17,251 nucleotides of DNA from NCBI GenBank assembly GCA_002305505.1, contig DBRC01000018.1, forward strand, positions 1 through 17,251, read 5' to 3'. The DNA comes from Prevotella sp. UBA1378 (lineage in GTDB: Bacteria; Bacteroidota; Bacteroidia; Bacteroidales; Bacteroidaceae). The notes beneath the pieces are model-generated. The model was not told where the DNA came from. It was given only the letters and a program-made list of their open reading frames with translations, and did no database searches. The position numbers were made by a program, and so were the translations under genes. This document shows, piece after piece, positions 6,315 to 13,670 of the stretch. Position 1 is the stretch's first letter; every line of letters starts with the position of its first letter.

Positions 6315-7397
6315 TTATTTCGGCTGCTCCGCCTCTAACTTCTCTACCGAGCCGGTGACGGGGTGGAGCGACAGGCGTGTGGTGTAGCGCTTGTTGAAGA
6401 GGTCGCCGCTGAGCAGTTCGGTATAGCCGTATTGGGCGGCGTATAGTTCGAATGAACCCATTAAGGCGGTGCCTTTGGTGATACTGACCTTTATCTTTCC
6501 GGGAACATTGACGTAAATGCCGTTTTCGTGTTCTTTCTTTTTCCTCTTGTCTGCTTTGTCATCAACAGCCGGAGCGGCCTTGGGCAGGCTGTGCAGGTCG
6601 TCGACGGTGATATAATAAGGCTGGCCGGCAAGGTCGTCTTTATCCACCATGCCTAATCGGCGGGAGAGGCGGAACAGGAGTTCTTGCTTCACCTCGCCCT
6701 GCGGACAGTATATAATTACTTGCTCTGTGGTATCCTTGACGGTTGTTCCGGTAAAGAGCTGCATCAGCGCGCTTTCCTGGGTGTCGAGGTTCCGAAGCAT
6801 CAGCCGTAGTTGCTCACCGTCTTTCGGCATCGTGTCTGCTTGGCCGCGGTTCAATAAGTTGCGGCTTTCACGGATGTCGTAGATGTCGCGTGCCGTCAGT
6901 TCGGCCATTTTCGCCGTGCTGCCCGCTGCCAGTGTCTCTTCGTTCATGAACTGGCGCGGATTCAGCCGCTCGGGTTTCTTAGCCGGAGTGAATGCCGCAG
7001 GTAGGGCAGGCTGTTTGATGTCGGTATTAATGGCTTGTAGGATGCCGTCTTCACTCAGTACGATATTGGATGCCGATGTTTTTGCATTGAACAGCACGGC
7101 GTAACATTTTGCTGTGTCGGGAATGCCGATGGAAGTCAGTCCGATGGAGGTGACGCGGTAGCTTACCGACGGCTCTATTTCGACATCCTTCAAGCGGAGG
7201 TAACGTTCGGAATATTTCGCGAGGTCGCCTGGCGTATAGGTTGTCTTTTCTATCTGCACCACGATGCGCAATGCGGTCTTCGGCAGAAAGTAGATGGCCC
7301 CTTCCGGCGTAATGCCCGGGCGGTATTTGCTGATTTGTGTTTGGGCGGAGGCCCCGCTGCTTAGCAGAAGCAGACTTGCTATAAAGAAGTGTTTCAT
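6315..7397 (-). CDS. DUF4831 family secreted protein
   Basis: A 360-residue exported protein that I recognise as the Bacteroidota-restricted DUF4831 family, with no assigned function. Residues 1-18 (MKHFFIASLLLLSSGASA) form a clear signal peptide with an ASA-Q cleavage site and no lipobox cysteine, so a periplasmic location is likely. Conserved-looking stretches are AIYFLPKTALRIVVQIEKTTYTPG (35-58) and the middle region rich in TAKMAELTARDIYDIRESRNLL. Residues 275-292 form a charged linker (DDKADKRKKKEHENG) before a C-terminal segment with IYVNVPGKIKVSI. It follows nnr on the same strand after 57 bp and is probably cotranscribed. The family call is from recollection of the sequence pattern. 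A link to NAD(P)HX repair is not implied beyond neighbourhood. Confidence 0.8.
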   Translation of the reverse strand: MKHFFIASLLLLSSGASAQTQISKYRPGITPEGAIYFLPKTALRIVVQIEKTTYTPGDLAKYSERYLRLKDVEIEPSVSYRVTSIGLTSIGIPDTAKCYAVLFNAKTSASNIVLSEDGILQAINTDIKQPALPAAFTPAKKPERLNPRQFMNEETLAAGSTAKMAELTARDIYDIRESRNLLNRGQADTMPKDGEQLRLMLRNLDTQESALMQLFTGTTVKDTTEQVIIYCPQGEVKQELLFRLSRRLGMVDKDDLAGQPYYITVDDLHSLPKAAPAVDDKADKRKKKEHENGIYVNVPGKIKVSITKGTALMGSFELYAAQYGYTELLSGDLFNKRYTTRLSLHPVTGSVEKLEAEQPK

Positions 7398-7450
7398 TTC
7401 TTTTTCTGTGATTTCCTGTGATTCTTGATTTTTATAGAGGCTTCTCCCCT

Positions 7451-7462
7451 GCGATTAATCGC
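7451..7462. repeat. 12-bp perfect palindrome at the end of nnr
   Basis: GCGATTAATCGC is a perfect 12-bp palindrome covering the nnr stop codon (7455-7457 on the minus strand), upstream of the DUF4831 gene. It could be a repressor site or chance; nothing else supports a role. Confidence 0.25.
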
Positions 7463-8966
7463 TTAGGTACATGAACGCCTTGTGCAGATAAGCGATGAGG
7501 TCGCTTGCCGTAAGGCTTTCCATGCCTATGTGGTGGGCGGCGATGTCGCCGGCCAGTCCGTGGAGGTACATCCCTACCATGCAAGCGTCGGCCTGCTTGT
7601 ATCCGCGTGCGAGCAGGCCGGTGATGATGCCCGTCAGCACGTCGCCGCTGCCTGCAGTTGCCATGCCTGCATTGCCTGTGGGGTTGAAGAATGTATGTCC
7701 GTCGGGCGTGCAGAGGGCCGAATAGTGGCCTTTTAGGATGATGTAGGCATTGAGGCGCCCGGCCAAGTCGCGTGCTTTCGATAATCTTTCGTAGCTGTCG
7801 GCAGAATTGCCTGTCATGCGGTCGAACTCTTTAGGGTGGGGCGTAAGGATGATTTCCTTAGGCAGCTGTTGTATCCATGCGCGGTGGTTGGCAAGGATGT
7901 TCAGTGCATCGGCATCGGCTACAATAGGGCATTGCGTACGCCGCAGTTGTGCTATCAGTGCGATGGCGGTGTTCTCCGACAGGCCAAGGCCCGGGCCGAT
8001 TCCCAAGGCATCGTAATCTTCGCTGTCGACGGCCTCTGAGAAGGCTGTCTCCTCCTGGTCGAGCTGGATAACGGCTTCCGGTATGCTCGTTTGCATTATC
8101 ATGTTGTTGCGCTTCGGCGTGTGTATCGTGAGCTTCCCGGCTCCCGCCCGCATGCAGGCACGCGCAGCGAGGATGGCGGCGCCCCCCATGCCGTAGCTGC
8201 CGGCAATCAGCAGTGCATGCCCCATCTGTCCTTTGTGTGCAAACGGGGAGCGGGAGAGTAACCGCTGGCGGATGTCGCATTCTTCTATTACGGAATATTG
8301 GGCTTTGGCTTGCCCGATGGCTTCCGCACTGATGCCGATGTCGAGCGTGCGCAAGCGCCCGATGAACTTCTGTGTCTCGGCGAAGAAGAACGACAGTTTA
8401 GGCTGTTGCAGCGTGAGGGTCTGGTTGGCGCGGATGATATTGGCGCGTACGTTATAGGTGTTGTCTTCCGTCATCAACCCCGACGGAACGTCAATGCTCA
8501 CCACCTGTGCCGGCGAGGCGTTGATGTATTTTACCAGTGCGGCAAAACCGCCTGCCAGCGGTTTGTTGATACCGGCGCCGAACAGGCCGTCGACGACTAA
8601 CATGCCGGCTTCCAGCTTCGGGGGGTCAAACTCCTGTGTCACTTCTGTGAAATTCACCTCCTTCATCTCTTTCAGTCTCGCCTTATTCGTGGAACAGTCG
8701 CCGGAGAGATGCCCGGTGATGTTGAACAGGTAGGCCGATACTTTATAGCCGAGCGTGGCCAGCATCCGCGCTACGGCGAGTGCGTCGCCCCCGTTGTTCC
8801 CCGGGCCGGCAAATACGGCGACGGGGGTTGTGCCGGGCCATGTATCGGTGATGGCGCCTGTAAGAGCCTTGGCTGCCCGTTCCATCAGGTCGATAGACTT
8901 GATGGGCTCATGCTCGACGGTATAGTTGTCGAGTTCGCGTATTTGAGCACTTGTGAAAATCTTCAT
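7455..8966 (-). CDS. nnr: Bifunctional NAD(P)H-hydrate epimerase / ADP-dependent dehydratase Nnr
   Basis: A 503-residue cytoplasmic metabolite-repair enzyme. The N-terminal YjeF_N domain (about 1-215) epimerises damaged R-NAD(P)HX and shows GPGNNGGD (54-61), DGLFGAG (126-132) and SIDVPSG (157-163). The C-terminal ribokinase-like domain (about 230-503) dehydrates S-NAD(P)HX using ADP in bacteria. It shows HKGQMGHALLIAGSYGMGGA, DADALN (351-356), TPHPKEF (375-381) and the nucleotide-binding GNAGMATAGSGDVLTG (431-446). Both halves appear complete, matching the fused E. coli NnrDE (YjeF) layout. The start at 8966 gives the canonical MKIFTSAQIRELD N-terminus. A -7 box ends only 5 bases upstream, so the message may be nearly leaderless. 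It is divergent from hpt. Confidence 0.96.
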   Translation of the reverse strand: MKIFTSAQIRELDNYTVEHEPIKSIDLMERAAKALTGAITDTWPGTTPVAVFAGPGNNGGDALAVARMLATLGYKVSAYLFNITGHLSGDCSTNKARLKEMKEVNFTEVTQEFDPPKLEAGMLVVDGLFGAGINKPLAGGFAALVKYINASPAQVVSIDVPSGLMTEDNTYNVRANIIRANQTLTLQQPKLSFFFAETQKFIGRLRTLDIGISAEAIGQAKAQYSVIEECDIRQRLLSRSPFAHKGQMGHALLIAGSYGMGGAAILAARACMRAGAGKLTIHTPKRNNMIMQTSIPEAVIQLDQEETAFSEAVDSEDYDALGIGPGLGLSENTAIALIAQLRRTQCPIVADADALNILANHRAWIQQLPKEIILTPHPKEFDRMTGNSADSYERLSKARDLAGRLNAYIILKGHYSALCTPDGHTFFNPTGNAGMATAGSGDVLTGIITGLLARGYKQADACMVGMYLHGLAGDIAAHHIGMESLTASDLIAYLHKAFMYLSD

Positions 8967-8971
8967 ACCTG

Positions 8972-8979
8972 CAAAAATA
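8972..8979 (-). promoter_or_regulatory. Candidate -7 box of nnr
   Basis: Read on the minus strand this is TATTTTTG, matching TAnnTTTG. Only 5 bases separate it from the nnr ATG, so transcription would start at or within a base or two of the start codon. No TTTG -33 box is seen at the usual spacing. Confidence 0.4.
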
Positions 8980-9022
8980 CGAAAAATATGCTAATCCGTA
9001 CCCTGTTTTGATAGATTTTTAG

Positions 9023-9030
9023 TAATTTTG
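9023..9030 (+). promoter_or_regulatory. Candidate -7 box of hpt
   Basis: TAATTTTG matches TAnnTTTG and lies 25 bp before the hpt start codon, giving a leader of roughly 20 bases. A TTTG at 9007-9010 is too close (12 bp) to be a normal -33 box. With the opposite-strand box at 8972-8979 it makes this 89-bp gap a divergent promoter region. Confidence 0.5.
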
Positions 9031-9055
9031 CCAGAAAATTGCTGAAATCATACTT

Positions 9056-9595
9056 ATGAGTATAGTTAAAATCAAGGACAAGCTATTTGAAACCTCGATA
9101 CCCGAGGCGGAAATCAAGCAGCGCATAAAGGCTGTGGCAGAGAAAATCAACAGGGACATGGAGGGCAAGAACCCGCTGCTTCTGGCGGTGCTGAACGGCT
9201 CGTTCATCTTCGCGGCAGACTTGATGCGTGAAATCACTATACCGTGTGAGATTTCGTTTGTCAAGCTGGCTTCGTATCAAGGGACTACGTCAACGGGGAA
9301 AATCCGCGAGGTGATGGGGATTAATGAAGACCTGAGCGGCCGTACGGTCATTATCGTGGAGGATATCGTGGATACGGGGCTGACGATGAAACGCATGATT
9401 GAAAATCTCGGCACGCGCAATCCGGCATCGGTGCATATCTGTACGCTGTTGTTGAAACCCGACAAGCTCACCGTCGACCTCGATATCGAATACGTGGCTT
9501 TCCGGATTCCCAATGATTTCATCGTGGGCTACGGCCTTGATTACGACCAGCAGGGGCGCCAGCTGAAAGATATCTATACGTTGAAAGATGTGTGA
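9056..9595 (+). CDS. hpt: Hypoxanthine phosphoribosyltransferase
   Basis: A 179-residue cytoplasmic purine-salvage enzyme that joins hypoxanthine (often also guanine) to PRPP to give IMP or GMP. The PRPP-binding signature is residues 98-110 (VIIVEDIVDTGLT), with both acidic residues E102 and D103 in place. The active-site loop region SYQGTTSTGKIREV (73-86) and the N-terminal VLNGSFIFAADLMREI are typical of the family, as is the C-terminal VGYGLDYDQQGRQLKDIY. Length is normal for bacterial HPRT. It opens the + strand housekeeping run, and its product feeds the nucleotide pool used by the adenylate kinase downstream. A 42-bp tandem repeat follows its stop codon. Confidence 0.96.
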   Translation: MSIVKIKDKLFETSIPEAEIKQRIKAVAEKINRDMEGKNPLLLAVLNGSFIFAADLMREITIPCEISFVKLASYQGTTSTGKIREVMGINEDLSGRTVIIVEDIVDTGLTMKRMIENLGTRNPASVHICTLLLKPDKLTVDLDIEYVAFRIPNDFIVGYGLDYDQQGRQLKDIYTLKDV

Positions 9596-9596
9596 T

Positions 9597-9638
9597 GGGA
9601 TTAGGGATTAAGGATTAGGGATTAGGGATTAAGGATTA
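9597..9638 (+). repeat. G-rich tandem repeat, 2 x 21 bp (6 x 7 bp)
   Basis: One base after the hpt stop codon there are six 7-bp units in the order GGGATTA, GGGATTA, AGGATTA, then the same three again, so the 42 bp are two perfect 21-bp copies. Four runs of GGG are separated by 4 to 11 bases (ATTA in two gaps), a pattern reminiscent of telomere-like DNA and able in principle to form a G-quadruplex in DNA or mRNA. It lies between hpt and adk. Confidence 0.9.
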
Positions 9639-9675
9639 ATGGTGTTCAGGACATCATTGTATATAATATAAAATA

Positions 9676-10260
9676 ATGAAGAATATTGTGATTTTCGGTG
9701 CTCCCGGTTCAGGAAAGGGAACACAAAGCGACCTGCTGATTGAAAAGTACGGCCTGGGACATATCTCCACGGGCGACGTGCTGCGTAAAGAGATTAAGGA
9801 AGGGACAGAACTGGGCAAGACGGCACAGGGCTTCATCAACAACGGACAACTGATACCCGATGCCTTGATGATAGACATTCTTGCCAGTGTATACGATAGC
9901 TTCGGGGAGGGGCACAACGGGGTGATCTTCGATGGTTTCCCCCGCACGATACCGCAAGCCGAGGCATTGAAGAAGATGCTGGATGAGCGCGGGCATAAGA
10001 TTGCCGCTATGATTGAGCTGGACGTGCCGGAAGAGGAACTGATGACGCGCCTCATCAAGCGCGGGCAAGAGAGCGGACGCTCTGATGATAATGCGGAGAC
10101 GATACAGAAACGCCTCGACGTTTACCGTAATCAGACAGCTCCGCTGATTGAATGGTACGAGAAAGAGGGAATCCGCAATCATATCAACGGATTCGGACAG
10201 CTCGACCGTATCTTCGGAGATATAGCTGCTGTCGTCGATGGTTTGGAAGCCGGTAATTGA
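9676..10260 (+). CDS. adk: Adenylate kinase (short-LID form)
   Basis: A 194-residue cytoplasmic enzyme that interconverts AMP + ATP and 2 ADP. The P-loop is GAPGSGKGT (8-16) with K14. The NMP-binding part includes ISTGDVLR (30-37), and DGFPRT (86-91) contains the conserved arginine. The LID is short (about 126-138, RLIKRGQESGRSDD) and lacks zinc-binding cysteines, as usual for Bacteroidota enzymes of about 190 residues, compared with the 214-residue E. coli protein. Substrate arginines are seen in RGQESGRSDD and further on in QKRLDVYRNQT. The start at 9676 puts the beta strand NIVIFGAPG at the N-terminus as expected. It precedes obg by 76 bp on the same strand. Confidence 0.97.
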   Translation: MKNIVIFGAPGSGKGTQSDLLIEKYGLGHISTGDVLRKEIKEGTELGKTAQGFINNGQLIPDALMIDILASVYDSFGEGHNGVIFDGFPRTIPQAEALKKMLDERGHKIAAMIELDVPEEELMTRLIKRGQESGRSDDNAETIQKRLDVYRNQTAPLIEWYEKEGIRNHINGFGQLDRIFGDIAAVVDGLEAGN

Positions 10261-10336
10261 GTATGCGATTGCGCCGGCCGCCACTTGGCGTGGCTGATGC
10301 CCCTCGTTATTACTTCCCTGAATAAAAAGAAAGTTT

Positions 10337-11497
10337 ATGGCTGAATCTAATTTTGTAGACTACGTTAAAATCTACTGCCGCTCGGGTAAGGGCGGTAGGG
10401 GGTCTATGCACTTGCGCCACGTGAAGTACCAGCCCAACGGAGGGCCCGACGGCGGCGACGGCGGCGACGGCGGGAGCGTCTATCTGCGCGCCAACCATAA
10501 CTTCTGGACCCTATTGCACCTGAAATACGAACGCCACATCAAGGCGGAGCATGGCGGCAACGGAGGCCGTAACAAATGCCACGGTACGAACGGCAAGGAC
10601 GTTTATATTGACGTGCCCTGCGGTACCGTGGTTTATAATGCCGATACCGGGAAGTATATCTGCGACGTGACTTACGACGGCCAAGAGGTGCTGCTGCTTA
10701 AAGGCGGTCGCGGCGGGCTGGGCAATTTCCAGTTCCGTTCGGCCACGAACCAGGCTCCGCGCTACGCTCAGCCGGGCGAACCGATGCAGGAGATGACGGT
10801 CATCCTCGAGCTGAAACTGCTTGCCGACGTCGGTTTGGTGGGTTTCCCTAATGCGGGAAAGTCAACACTGTTGTCGGCCTTGTCGAGTGCCCGCCCAAAG
10901 ATAGCCAATTACCCGTTTACCACGCTCGAACCGTCGCTCGGCATTGTTGCCTACCGCGACCGCCAGTCGTTCGTGATGGCCGATATCCCGGGGATTATCG
11001 AGGGAGCCAGCGAGGGGAAAGGGCTTGGGCTCCGTTTCCTCCGCCATATTGAGCGCAACTCGCTCTTGCTATTCATGGTGCCGGGGGATGCGGATGATAT
11101 TAAGCGCGAATACGGGATATTGCTCGGCGAGTTGCGCCAGTTCAACCCCGGGATGCTCGACAAGCACCGCGTACTGGCCATTACCAAGTGTGATTTGCTC
11201 GACGATGAACTGATTGGGATGCTGCGCGAGACGCTGCCCGGGGATGTCCCGGTGGTGTTCATCTCTTCGGTGGCGCAGACGGGGCTCGACGAGCTGAAGG
11301 ATGTGCTGTGGCGCGAACTGAACGCCGAGAGCAACAAGCTGCAGGGAATCACCTCGCAAGATACGCTGGTCCACCGCGACAAGGACATGTCGCACTTTAT
11401 GCAGGAACTGGAGGCTGAAGGCGAGGAAATCGAGTTTATCGACGAAGGGGAAATCGAGGAGCTCGATGATTACGAGATAGAAGATGTAGACGGATGA
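10337..11497 (+). CDS. obg: Obg family GTPase (ribosome-associated)
   Basis: A 386-residue essential-type GTPase that acts in 50S ribosome assembly and stress signalling. Residues 1-160 form the glycine-rich Obg fold (GPDGGDGGDGGSVYL, EHGGNGGRNKCHG, LKGGRGGLGNFQFRSATNQAPRYA). The G domain follows: G1 GFPNAGKST (169-177), switch I region NYPFTTLEP (191-199), G3 DIPG (216-219), G4 TKCD (283-286) and G5-like ISS (309-311). The C-terminus (about 345-386) is a highly acidic tail (EEIEFIDEGEIEELDDYEIEDVDG). The protein is longer than the minimal two-domain core because of this tail. The stop codon overlaps the pgeF start by 4 bp, which implies translational coupling. Confidence 0.97.
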   Translation: MAESNFVDYVKIYCRSGKGGRGSMHLRHVKYQPNGGPDGGDGGDGGSVYLRANHNFWTLLHLKYERHIKAEHGGNGGRNKCHGTNGKDVYIDVPCGTVVYNADTGKYICDVTYDGQEVLLLKGGRGGLGNFQFRSATNQAPRYAQPGEPMQEMTVILELKLLADVGLVGFPNAGKSTLLSALSSARPKIANYPFTTLEPSLGIVAYRDRQSFVMADIPGIIEGASEGKGLGLRFLRHIERNSLLLFMVPGDADDIKREYGILLGELRQFNPGMLDKHRVLAITKCDLLDDELIGMLRETLPGDVPVVFISSVAQTGLDELKDVLWRELNAESNKLQGITSQDTLVHRDKDMSHFMQELEAEGEEIEFIDEGEIEELDDYEIEDVDG

Positions 11498-12273
11498 CGA
11501 GGCCCGTATTGGCATATTACGACATGGGGCCGGGTGTGGTGGCCTTCAGTTCTACCCGTAAGGGCGGCTGCAGCACTGGCCTGCATGGCGAGTTCAATGT
11601 CAATCAGTATTGTGGCGACAATCCCGGAGCTGTGATGCAGAACAGGGAAGCGCTCTGTGCCGAACTGGGCATCGACGGGCACCGGCTCGTAATGCCGCAT
11701 CAGGTGCATGGCACCGTGATACGGCAGGTTGCGGCCGACTTTCTGCTGCTGCCCGAAGCGGTGCAGCAGATGATACTGGAAGGCGTGGATACCGTGATGA
11801 CCGATGTGCCGCGTGTGTGCATCGGCGTGTCCACAGCCGACTGTATACCTATATTGTTATATGATGCGGAGCATCGTGCCTGTTGTGCTGTACATGCCGG
11901 ATGGCGGGGAACAGCACAGTCGATAGCCGCAAAGGCTGTCGCAGCCATGCAGCTCACGTATGGCACCCATCCCGCAACGATGCAGGCATGCATCGGGCCA
12001 GGCATATCTTTAGAACACTTCGAAGTGGGCGATGAGGTCTACCGCGTGTTTGCTGAAAACGGCTTCGACATGGACAGGATAAGCCGGAGATATGAAAAGT
12101 GGCACATCGACCTGTGGGAATGCAACAGGATGCAGCTGGAAAGCGCGGGTATGAATCCGCAGAATATCCATATCGCAGGTGTGTGCACTTACTCTCGTGC
12201 CGGTGAATACTTCTCTGCCCGCCGTCTGGGACAGCTGTCGGGCCGTGTGTTCACCGGGATATTCGTAAGATGA
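11494..12273 (+). CDS. pgeF: Peptidoglycan editing factor PgeF (multicopper/laccase-domain YfiH family)
   Basis: A 259-residue cytoplasmic protein of the YfiH/DUF152 family. The metal-binding residues of the family are visible: H72 in PHQVHGTV, C117 in STADCIP and H134 in AVHAGWRGT. QACIGPGISLEHFEVGDEV (164-182) and the C-terminal SYSRAGEYFSARR-like segment (here TYSRAGEYFSARRLG) are also typical. Members of this family have been reported as purine nucleoside phosphorylases and deaminases, and in E. coli as an editor that keeps wrong residues out of peptidoglycan precursors. It starts inside the last codons of obg (ATGA overlap), so its expression is tied to the GTPase gene. An older label for this family is polyphenol oxidase; the exact activity here is not known. 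Confidence 0.93.
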   Translation: MTRPVLAYYDMGPGVVAFSSTRKGGCSTGLHGEFNVNQYCGDNPGAVMQNREALCAELGIDGHRLVMPHQVHGTVIRQVAADFLLLPEAVQQMILEGVDTVMTDVPRVCIGVSTADCIPILLYDAEHRACCAVHAGWRGTAQSIAAKAVAAMQLTYGTHPATMQACIGPGISLEHFEVGDEVYRVFAENGFDMDRISRRYEKWHIDLWECNRMQLESAGMNPQNIHIAGVCTYSRAGEYFSARRLGQLSGRVFTGIFVR

Positions 12274-12309
12274 AAACCGATTGACCTAATTAAAAAAACC
12301 TTTTGAGGA

Positions 12310-13476
12310 ATGATACGACTAAAACATCTATTGTTGTCGGCGGCTCTTATTCCGGCAATCGCTTTGCAGGCCAAAGACGAATTCACTGCTGCCGAACAGC
12401 AGCAAATCAGTATTGAGACACCGGGGCTCTTCAGCCGGTCGGATGCGTTTACCGTCGATTTTGCGGGATTGAGGGAGGGCGATTACTGTTTCCCCCTGCC
12501 AATAGGAAAAGCAACCATCGTAAAAGATTACAATATAGAGATTTCCACCACCAAAGGCGATGCTGTCAAATCGATGTTCCCGGGCACGGTGCGTCTGTCG
12601 CGCAGCCATCCCACCTTCGGCAATGTGATTGTCGTTCGTCACGGCAATGGACTGGAAACGGTCTATTGCCGCAACGCGCAAAACTTAGTGAAGGTGGGCG
12701 ACCGCGTAAAAGCCGGGCAGACCATTGCCATTGTTGGCGGGGAGGGGGACCGGTATAGTTGTCTTTTCGCCATCATGGTGAACGGAAACCGGATTAATCC
12801 CGAGATGATTCTTAATGTGAACAGCCACCGGCTGCTGAAGCAGAGCATCCTTTGCCGCAAGTCTTCATCGTGGCGTGTCGAGCTGAGCGTAGCCCGCCCC
12901 GAGAAGGGCGGGAACAAGGAGATGGCGCAGGACGGCAATAAGGCGGAAGACTTTAATCCCTTTGCCGGAAACAATAAGTTTACGCTCAACTTGGCGGATT
13001 TGAACCCGGGTGAGTGGTGTTATCCGCTGCCGGAGGCCAAAGTGATAAGCCCGTATGGCAGCAGGGGTGGGCGCAGGCACACCGGCGTAGACCTCAAGAC
13101 GAAGGCCAACGATGCTATCCTGGCTGCATTCGACGGCGTGGTTACACATTCCGGGCCGTTCCATGGCTACGGTAACCTGATTCGTATTAAGCACACCAAT
13201 GGCATCGAAACCTACTACAGCCATAACTCCAAGAACTTGGTGAAGGCGGGCGACCGCGTAAAGGCCGGGCAGAAGATAGCCTTAACGGGGCGCACGGGGC
13301 GTGCTTCTACAGAGCATCTGCATTTTGAATGCCGCATTAACGGGCAGCCGTTCAACCCTGCCTGCATTTTCGACCATGCCAACAATTCGGTGATGATGCA
13401 GGCCGTAACGTTCACCAAGCGTGGCAACTCGGTAAATGTTACTACCGAGAAGAGCTATATGGCCAAGGGTAAGTAA
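12310..13476 (+). CDS. Tandem M23 family metallopeptidase (one intact, one degenerate domain)
   Basis: A 388-residue exported cell-wall protein with a signal peptide at about 1-21. It holds two LytM/M23 domains of similar order. The second (about 232-355) has the zinc and catalytic residues H257 and D261 (RHTGVDL), H305 (YYSHNSK) and H336/H338 (EHLHFE), so it is probably an active peptidoglycan endopeptidase. The first (about 56-170) keeps the fold landmarks (YCFPLP, GNVIVVRHGNGLETVYC, NLVKVGDRVKAGQ) but has lost all these residues: the HTGVD site reads YNIEIS, H305 is R121, and the HLH site reads CLF. It therefore looks like a pseudoenzyme domain that may bind glycan or regulate its partner. 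The gene lies 36 bp after pgeF and is followed by a terminator. Confidence 0.93.
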   Translation: MIRLKHLLLSAALIPAIALQAKDEFTAAEQQQISIETPGLFSRSDAFTVDFAGLREGDYCFPLPIGKATIVKDYNIEISTTKGDAVKSMFPGTVRLSRSHPTFGNVIVVRHGNGLETVYCRNAQNLVKVGDRVKAGQTIAIVGGEGDRYSCLFAIMVNGNRINPEMILNVNSHRLLKQSILCRKSSSWRVELSVARPEKGGNKEMAQDGNKAEDFNPFAGNNKFTLNLADLNPGEWCYPLPEAKVISPYGSRGGRRHTGVDLKTKANDAILAAFDGVVTHSGPFHGYGNLIRIKHTNGIETYYSHNSKNLVKAGDRVKAGQKIALTGRTGRASTEHLHFECRINGQPFNPACIFDHANNSVMMQAVTFTKRGNSVNVTTEKSYMAKGK

Positions 13477-13507
13477 AAAAATACTTTGCTTATACTGAAG
13501 TAAGCGG

Positions 13508-13536
13508 AAAAGACGGGCCGATGCCTGTCTTTTTTT
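13508..13536 (+). terminator. Rho-independent terminator after the M23 gene
   Basis: AAAAGACGGGC (13508-13518) pairs with GCCTGTCTTTT (13523-13533) with one G-U wobble and a 4-base loop, and the T-run continues to 13536. The A-rich left arm means it could also terminate minus-strand transcription. It ends the hpt-to-M23 run. Confidence 0.8.
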
Positions 13537-13589
13537 ATATAAGGCAGAAAAATTAACACGTTTGCAACATAAATACGCTTTTTTTTAAT

Positions 13590-13597
13590 TAATTTTG
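13590..13597 (+). promoter_or_regulatory. Candidate -7 box of the TonB-dependent receptor gene
   Basis: TAATTTTG matches TAnnTTTG. A TTTG at 13561-13564 is a possible -33 box, but the 25-bp spacing is longer than the usual 19-21. Transcription from here would give a leader of roughly 65 bases before the ATG at 13671, long enough for post-transcriptional control. Confidence 0.5.
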
Positions 13598-13670
13598 CAG
13601 CAGAATCTATGTAAAATGGGCATTTCTTGTGCCCGGAATATTTTTTTAATCAAAATTAGTTAAAGTCATC

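Noticed and set aside
6298..6320. A terminator in the 14-bp gap between the convergent hipA-like and DUF4831 genes
   Set aside because: Only a 3-4 bp stem (GCTG-TCC-AGC) is available and no T-run is positioned after it on either strand.
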